25,762 bases of DNA from Hypsibius dujardini (taxonomy: Eukaryota > Tardigrada > Eutardigrada > Parachela > Hypsibiidae), in assembly GCA_001579985.1 (NCBI GenBank), contig LRSR01006909.1:1-25762 (forward strand), written 5' to 3'. Of this stretch, positions 21,301 to 25,762 are shown in pieces. Position 1 is the stretch's first letter, and every line of letters starts with the position of its first letter. The translations under genes and the position numbers were made by a program. Below the pieces are notes generated by a model. That model saw only the letters and a program-made list of their open reading frames with translations, did no database searches and was not told the origin of the DNA.

Positions 21301-23354
21301 GTGATTACGCATTTATAGGAATCAGATCGGTGAGGACTGAAAAAACAAAAAAGTTTTTCAGCAGACGGATATACTAGAGATATGAACAAACTACTCAATC
21401 AATCAACCAATAAAAATCCAAGAAAGCATTAGTTTGATCGGAAAAACCAATGAAATAAAACCTAATAACTTCAATGCGCATTAATCTGATCAGTGAAAAT
21501 AGTTCTATGGAAAGAGGAAGAAAACATTTCTAAACAGAATACAAAAACAAAGTGATATACAGACACTGCTTAATCTATTAATCAACCAACGAAATCACCT
21601 CAACAAATAAAACAAACAAACAAATTGCGCAATTAATCTGCCAACAAACGAACAGAAATCGCAGAAAACGTCAAAATCTATTCGACACTTTTAACTTTTA
21701 AGAGGGGAGAAAATGAAACTATGCAATTAACCAATCAACGAATCAAACGAAATTGCAGAAAACGTGTGATTCACTTTCTAGAAAGGAAATAATCAATTCC
21801 ACAAAAGAACTTTCCCACCTTGAGTCACTCCACCGTTCAGCTCCTCCTGACTGGCGGCCCTCGCACGCCGCTCCGTCGTGCCGAGCAGCGCGCGCACACG
21901 TGCCGAGCGCACATTAATCAACGTGTCCGTATAGCCAATCTCCTTCAAATACTGCCGCAACAGATGCCGGCCCTCCTTCCACGAGAACCCTGACACCGCC
22001 GCTGCTGACTGCGCGACATTCCCGCGGATGCAGTCGCCATAGCCCAAGTCGTCCAGACCGAGGTAATCCTGTTCAAAGTCCTCCAAACTCGGTCGCACCA
22101 CCGTCGTCGGCGGTTGCTGGTCTGACGCCGGAGGCGCTTCTCCTCCGACGCCATCGAGCTCACTCTTAAACCGGGCAAACTTCGCGCGTTCCTGCCGCAG
22201 CGCCAGCTCCAGCATCTTGATACGCCGCACCAGGTCCACTTTTAGGCTCTCCTGCGATTTCCGTTCGCCCTGCAAGAAGGCGACCCGGGCCTGCAGTTCG
22301 GCGCGTTCGACTTCCCATTGCGCGCGGTCCAGTTCGAAGCGCGTCCACTCGTGCTGGAGAAAGTGAAGGACGCCGGGTAGGTTGTATGGAGGCCGTTGGT
22401 AGTCCATCAGAGGGGGCAGCTTGGCATCGGGCGGTGGTGGCGGTGGTGGAGGGTTTCCGTAGCTTTGCTGCGGGGAAAAGAGGAGGGAAATGTCAATGAC
22501 GTCGCAAAACCGTTCCCTAAAACTTCCACTTGCATGTAACGTTTAACAACAGCTATGGAAGTTTTCGCTATTTAATTATTTAATTATTTAATTTGAATTC
22601 AAATTACAATTCATCGTAAAATGTTAGCTAAAATATTGTGGTGGATACCTTCCGACTTCCGAGCCAATTTTGGGATTAACCAAAAGTAATTGGATTGCAG
22701 TCACGCAAAGTTCCGCCATATGGTATTCAAACAGCTTTGAACAGTCTTTGAACATCCAATTTTCACAAGTGCAATGACATTCTTCCTTGGAAAAGAGCTA
22801 ACTGTTCGCAAGGAACATCGACATTGATTTATGCAGGAATGAAGAGGAATGCGGTCGATTGATTGATTGATTGGAGGACCACAACTGATCAAAACAACCC
22901 AGGACCAATTTTGCCAGAAAAAGGACATCCCAAGCAAAACATGTTCGATGGAACACGAAAAAAAATAATGTTATCATTCAACACTAACAAAGTAAATGCT
23001 TCACGAGCCATCAAACCAACAAAATTTACAAATCCGAATCTTGCAACGTCAATCAATCAATCAATCAATCAAAGAGCAGCAAATGCCACATCATTCACTG
23101 CCGAGAGTATCCTAAATTCTTCTAGATTCATCACCCAGCACAGCAAATTTTTTCCCTCACTATCAAAATAACGAACTAGAATCCCGACAACAAGCATAGA
23201 ATTTGCTGACTCGTTTGAATTCCCCTCTTACCTGGGAAGGAGGCTTCGGCCGCTGAGGAACTCCATCGTTTCCCATGCTGGCCTGACCGGATGGGCCGCC
23301 GATCGGGCCGTTACTCTCAAACATTCCACTCGGTCCATTATAATTGGAATTCAT
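18370..23354 (-). CDS. STRN: Striatin (STRIPAK / PP2A B''' scaffold), seven coding exons
   Basis: Coding exons in transcript order are 23354-23232, 22467-21819, 21264-20720, 20205-19996, 19897-19816, 19727-19580 and 19144-18370 (2532 nt, 843 residues; human family 753-797). All introns are GT-AG. The start is followed by a Gly/Asn-rich leader and an eight-proline run (47-54). LHFLQHEWTRF (75-85) is the caveolin-binding motif, continuous with the coiled coil (82-145) that binds PP2A-A and dimerises. WKEGRHLLRQYLKEIGYTD (204-222) is the calmodulin-binding region. Acidic linkers carry TFDFLNPD and ALKEFDFL. The WD40 propeller runs from about 526 (YTLRSHFDGVR) to the C-terminus KVYA. Striatins hold PP2A near MST/GCK kinases and MOB4 in the cytoplasm. 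STRN, STRN3 and STRN4 split in vertebrates, so the invertebrate gene (fly Cka) is pro-orthologous to all three. Confidence 0.96.
20206..20295 (-). repeat. Duplicated 3' splice site ahead of striatin exon 4
   Basis: On the minus strand the acceptor TTTAATGTTGTAG/GACATGC (exon starts 20205) is echoed 75 nt upstream as TTTAATATTGTAG/GACATGC (would start 20280). ATAAGGATG follows both, after different spacers, so exon sequence was duplicated with the acceptor. Confidence 0.8.
20395..20625. repeat. TCTG-rich tract in striatin intron 3
   Basis: Imperfect TGTCTG and TGTGTC repeats on the plus strand, hence CAGA in the striatin transcript. Plus-strand frames here are low-complexity artefacts. Confidence 0.8.
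21630..21765. repeat. Diverged 94-bp offset repeat in striatin intron 2
   Basis: A 42-bp block starting CAATTAA and ending GCAGAAAACGT occurs at 21630-21671 and 21724-21765, with 33 of 42 positions identical. Fainter related blocks with AATCAATCAACCAA appear earlier in the intron, near 21396 and 21580. Confidence 0.6.
22589..22606. repeat. Perfect 18-bp palindrome
   Basis: TAATTTGAATTCAAATTA reads the same on both strands; it sits in AT-rich DNA of striatin intron 1. Function unknown. Confidence 0.9.
22857..23073. repeat. Complementary GATT and TCAA microsatellites in striatin intron 1
   Basis: GATT repeats four times at 22857-22872, and TCAA repeats six times at 23049-23072. The two are reverse complements about 175 bp apart and could pair in the intron. 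Confidence 0.8.
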
Positions 23355-23416
23355 CCTCCTGCAGGCGGATGGAGGGAGGAAATCGGGGGAAAATTTCCAG
23401 CTGTTTCACATTATCC

Positions 23417-23606
23417 CTGCAAAGGAAAGTATGAAACACGGTCAATAGAAATCCATCCGTTCAACGAGGCGAACGCGCCGCATGACTTCACGTAAAATGC
23501 ATGTACAACACTTCAACACATTCGGCACTTTCCCTGCCATACCGGTTGCATTTCCACTGCGGTTGCCGGAAACGTTTCCGTATTCATTTTTGGACTTTTT
23601 TCTCAC
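23417..23606 (-). other. Inferred 5' UTR intron of striatin
   Basis: On the minus strand CGAG/GTGAGA at 23607/23606 gives a strong donor, and TTTCCTTTGCAG/GGATAA at 23417/23416 a strong acceptor 62 nt before the start codon. A noncoding first exon ending at 23607 is the simplest reading. Confidence 0.5.
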
Positions 23607-23935
23607 CTCGCTGATCGGTTAGTTCTCGAGAGGAGCAATCCAAACGCAATTCAGCCGGGGATGGGGAATTAGTCTTGCAATTCGGGTGTGGGATGAGGGG
23701 CGGTGGTTGTTGACAGGAGGGAATTGTGCGAGAGATTGGGGGGAAGAAGTTTGTGTGTGATGAGTGAGAGGCTAAAAATCCATGTTTTCAACCAACAACG
23801 TCACGCAAGCAATCCCTGCTACTCTATGCAGGCACAGCGCAGAGAGGATTTTTTCTGGGCCTCTCTCTCTCGCTCGCTCGTTTGCTTGCAGGCAGCCAAC
23901 CACACACAGATTCTTGTGAATGGGAATGGGAATGT

Positions 23936-23990
23936 GTGTGACGGGAGGTCACGTGCTGAGGTACTATATAGGCTTATTACCACGTGTTTT
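23936..23990 (-). promoter_or_regulatory. Candidate striatin core promoter: TATA between two CACGTG E-boxes
   Basis: CTATATAG (23964-23971, itself palindromic) is flanked by CACGTG at 23950-23955 and 23981-23986, 31 bp apart. On the minus strand a TCACAC initiator-like A at 23939 lies 31 nt after the first T of the TATA box. This would give a noncoding first exon of about 330 nt ending at 23607. Confidence 0.35.
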
Positions 23991-24069
23991 GGAGTGTGCA
24001 CTGTGCAATGTGTGCACATAACACCGAAACGACTCGGCCTAGTTTTCTTTAATGAGCTCCTCTGTGTGC

Positions 24070-24075
24070 AATAAA
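24070..24075 (+). promoter_or_regulatory. Isolated AATAAA upstream of striatin, plus strand
   Basis: The hexamer follows a 123-codon frame (23703-24074) with no family resemblance. It might belong to a short divergent noncoding transcript, but nothing else supports that. Confidence 0.15.
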
Positions 24076-24235
24076 TTTCACCAGTGAAAAAATAATCTAA
24101 TTTTGAATCAAGGTCAAACTTTTCCGTTCTACAGCATCATATGCTGTCAGTCTGTTTATTTTATTCATTGCATATAGAATACAAACATTTCTAGCTGTGT
24201 ACCGTTTACATATGTGCGTTGAGCAGACAGATAAA

Positions 24236-24249
24236 GCGCCCTCTGGTGG
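24236..24249 (-). promoter_or_regulatory. CTCF-like motif, reverse
   Basis: The reverse complement, CCACCAGAGGGCGC, matches the CTCF core CCANNAGRKGGCRS at every position and lies close to the best-known vertebrate sites. Confidence 0.4.
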
Positions 24250-24587
24250 CGGGTTGAGAATATTTGATTCTGGACAGGTCAGGACCTGATCTTGATGACC
24301 TTCACTATATGGTATGGGACGTCCCGACTATTGACGTGGATTATACGTAATTAACATAGCGATTATGCGAGTTCAGAGTTGTTGCGCGCATGCGTGACAA
24401 CTAATTCCAGAGATGATCACGGTCGTGCATCCCAAAAGTTGGCATTTATGTGCCATTGACGAAGAAGAGGGTCTACGGGTGACATCTCTATTACCACACA
24501 ATATTCGCGAATCTGGAATGAGTTCCTTCATACATCATTCCACATTCCATAGTACCGCATTGGCATGTAGCATATGACAGGTCGTGT

Positions 24588-24606
24588 TAATAATAATAAT
24601 AATAAG
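24588..24606. repeat. TAA trinucleotide microsatellite
   Basis: Six consecutive TAA units beside the GAGTACC minisatellite. Confidence 0.9.
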
Positions 24607-24665
24607 TAATTTATGGAGGAACTCTTACACGAGTACTCGTTACTGCATCTGCATGCATGATCATA

Positions 24666-24846
24666 TGTACCCGAGTACCGAGTACCGAGTACCGTGTATT
24701 GAGTACTGAGTACGGAGTACCCGAGTACCCGAGTATCCGAGTACCGACTACTGAGTATACGAGTACCCGAGTACCCAAGTATACGAGTACCCGAGTACCC
24801 AAGTATACGAGTACCCGAGTACCCAAGTACCCGGGTTCCGAAGTAC
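24666..24846. repeat. GAGTACC minisatellite with a 24-bp higher-order unit
   Basis: Seven- and eight-base variants of CCGAGTA/CGAGTACC fill about 180 bp. At 24756-24827 they are organised as three perfect 24-bp copies, each starting TATACGAGTACC and ending CCCAAG. Frames through it are open on both strands because 24 is a multiple of three; they are not genes. Confidence 0.9.
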
Positions 24847-25082
24847 CCTGCAGAAGCTCGAAAGACAGTTGCGTGCACTTACTTGTACACGGCAGCAGTG
24901 CACTCACTATCAAGGATGCCACGTTCATTTTTCAAAATTTGGAAGAAGATACGAATATTTATTAGTGCTACACTACTTCTGTATTGTCGATGCACCTTCA
25001 CGAAACGCCGTTTGGATGAGATTTATCCTGTTCCTAGCCTCGAAGAGCTAAGTTTGTTGTTGTTGTTAGGGAATTTCTAGTG

Positions 25083-25608
25083 CGAACTACAAATAGGGCA
25101 ATTAAATTGTACACACTTGGATTTAATGGCTCTGTGCCCGAGTTAAAGCCACCCTTTAAGCTTGGAGCAAGCAAAATAGGGGGTCCGAATTCGAGCCAAT
25201 TCCAGTTACCGCGTGCTGCTGCTTTGCATCGATTGGTTGATTATTGATTGAACTCCCCCAACCGTCGGAGAACAAAACGGAGTAAAATCAGAAAAAAAAA
25301 ATATTACATACAATGTAATATAATACACAAAATCTAACTTTGGTCGGCGTTACAGGTCATGGCTTAATAGGCTGGGGCATTTTAGGCATCGAAAAACACT
25401 CAAGAAATCAATCAAGGACGCTTGACCGCCAAAAGATAAATTTGCTCAATCAATTGATCGATCGAAAACAGCTGCTCGCGTTGGCTGGAATTGGCTCGAA
25501 CTCGGACCTCCCTATTTTGCTGGGCCAAAACTTAAAGGGTGGTTTTAACTAGGGCACATAGCCATTAAAAGCAAGTGTGTAGTACGTCTTTATTGTGTAA
25601 TCGTAGTG
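25083..25608. mobile_element. Foldback / MITE-like element with long terminal inverted repeats
   Basis: The left arm (core 25110-25205) and the reverse complement of the right arm (core 25486-25582) align over about 97 bp at roughly 85-90% identity. Shared landmarks are ACACACTTG, TTTAATGGCT, CCACCCTTTAAG, AGCAAAATAGGG and TTCGAGCCAATTCCAG. Weaker similarity runs inward to 25250/25445 and outward to about 25083/25608. The loop has a small hairpin (25301-25321) and a run of As, and no coding potential. It could be a nonautonomous DNA transposon or two short repeats inserted head to head. Exact ends and target-site duplication could not be fixed. Confidence 0.7.
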
Positions 25609-25762
25609 TGCAGTGCAGATGCACATACCCTGCGGGCGGGGAATATTTTCCTTTGTGGAGCACAATCTTTTTTTCTCCATAATGAACGGAAACCACACAA
25701 TGACGTAGGTCTGTCGCTAGTGATCTTACTTACAGTACCGTTACATTATTAAGACGTAGAAA

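Noticed and set aside
23703-24074. A 123-codon plus-strand frame upstream of striatin, ending at an AATAAA.
   Set aside because: No family resemblance, and it overlaps the candidate striatin promoter and 5' exon on the other strand; the poly(A) hexamer may be chance.
24528-24965. Repetitive proteins (GYSGTRIL or RVPKYTST units) on either strand.
   Set aside because: Produced by the GAGTACC minisatellite, whose 24-bp unit is free of stops.
25180-25200. A tRNA-like B-box in the foldback arm, raising the idea of a tRNA gene or intact SINE.
   Set aside because: No correctly spaced A-box and no cloverleaf could be drawn; kept only as an alternative reading of the element.
1-25762. Retroelement or large DNA-transposon coding regions, CRISPR-like arrays, and tRNA, rRNA or snRNA genes.
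   Set aside because: I looked on both strands and saw no reverse transcriptase, integrase or transposase motifs, no spacer-repeat array, and no recognisable RNA gene. A covariance-model and profile search could overturn this.

Overview
This is a window of animal nuclear DNA. It holds four spliced, recognisable bilaterian genes with GT-AG introns, separated by repeat-rich noncoding DNA. The genes are the last exon of F-actin capping protein alpha (CAPZA) on +, a complete Rab GTPase-activating protein of the TBC1D25/OATL1 type on +, a complete LIM-only (LMO1/LMO3-type) transcription cofactor on +, and a complete striatin (STRN family) on -. Divergence from the human proteins I remember, gene compactness and very abundant TCTG/CAGA simple repeats suggest an invertebrate bilaterian. 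I cannot name the phylum from the sequence alone.

Layout: 1-392 CAPZA 3' end; about 1651-1750 a good candidate core promoter; 2131-10131 TBC1D25 (6 coding exons, 4.3 kb first intron); 10132-15794 about 5.7 kb with no gene I can support, holding simple repeats, including 21 perfect copies of TGTGTC, and a diverged 217-bp duplication; 15795-17350 LMO (4 coding exons); 17351-18369 the convergent 3' ends of LMO and striatin; 18370-23354 striatin on the minus strand (7 coding exons plus an inferred 5' noncoding exon); 23607-25762 upstream DNA with a TATA/E-box cluster, a CTCF-like motif, a GAGTACC minisatellite and a long inverted-repeat (MITE-like) element. The exon joins given here keep frame exactly: 2193 nt for TBC1D25, 705 nt for LMO and 2532 nt for striatin, each a multiple of three ending in a stop.

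The four genes do different jobs (actin capping, autophagosome Rab control, transcription complex assembly, PP2A/STRIPAK scaffolding). I see no operon-like or pathway logic joining them. I found no exotic system. The most interesting signals are structural: complementary CAGA and TCTG tracts facing each other across exons of TBC1D25 and LMO (a layout that favours exon circularisation), a duplicated splice acceptor in striatin whose use would insert 24 codons and a stop, an intronic poly(A) signal that would truncate TBC1D25, two perfect CTCF-consensus matches in convergent orientation around the three complete genes, and a foldback element at 25.1-25.6 kb.
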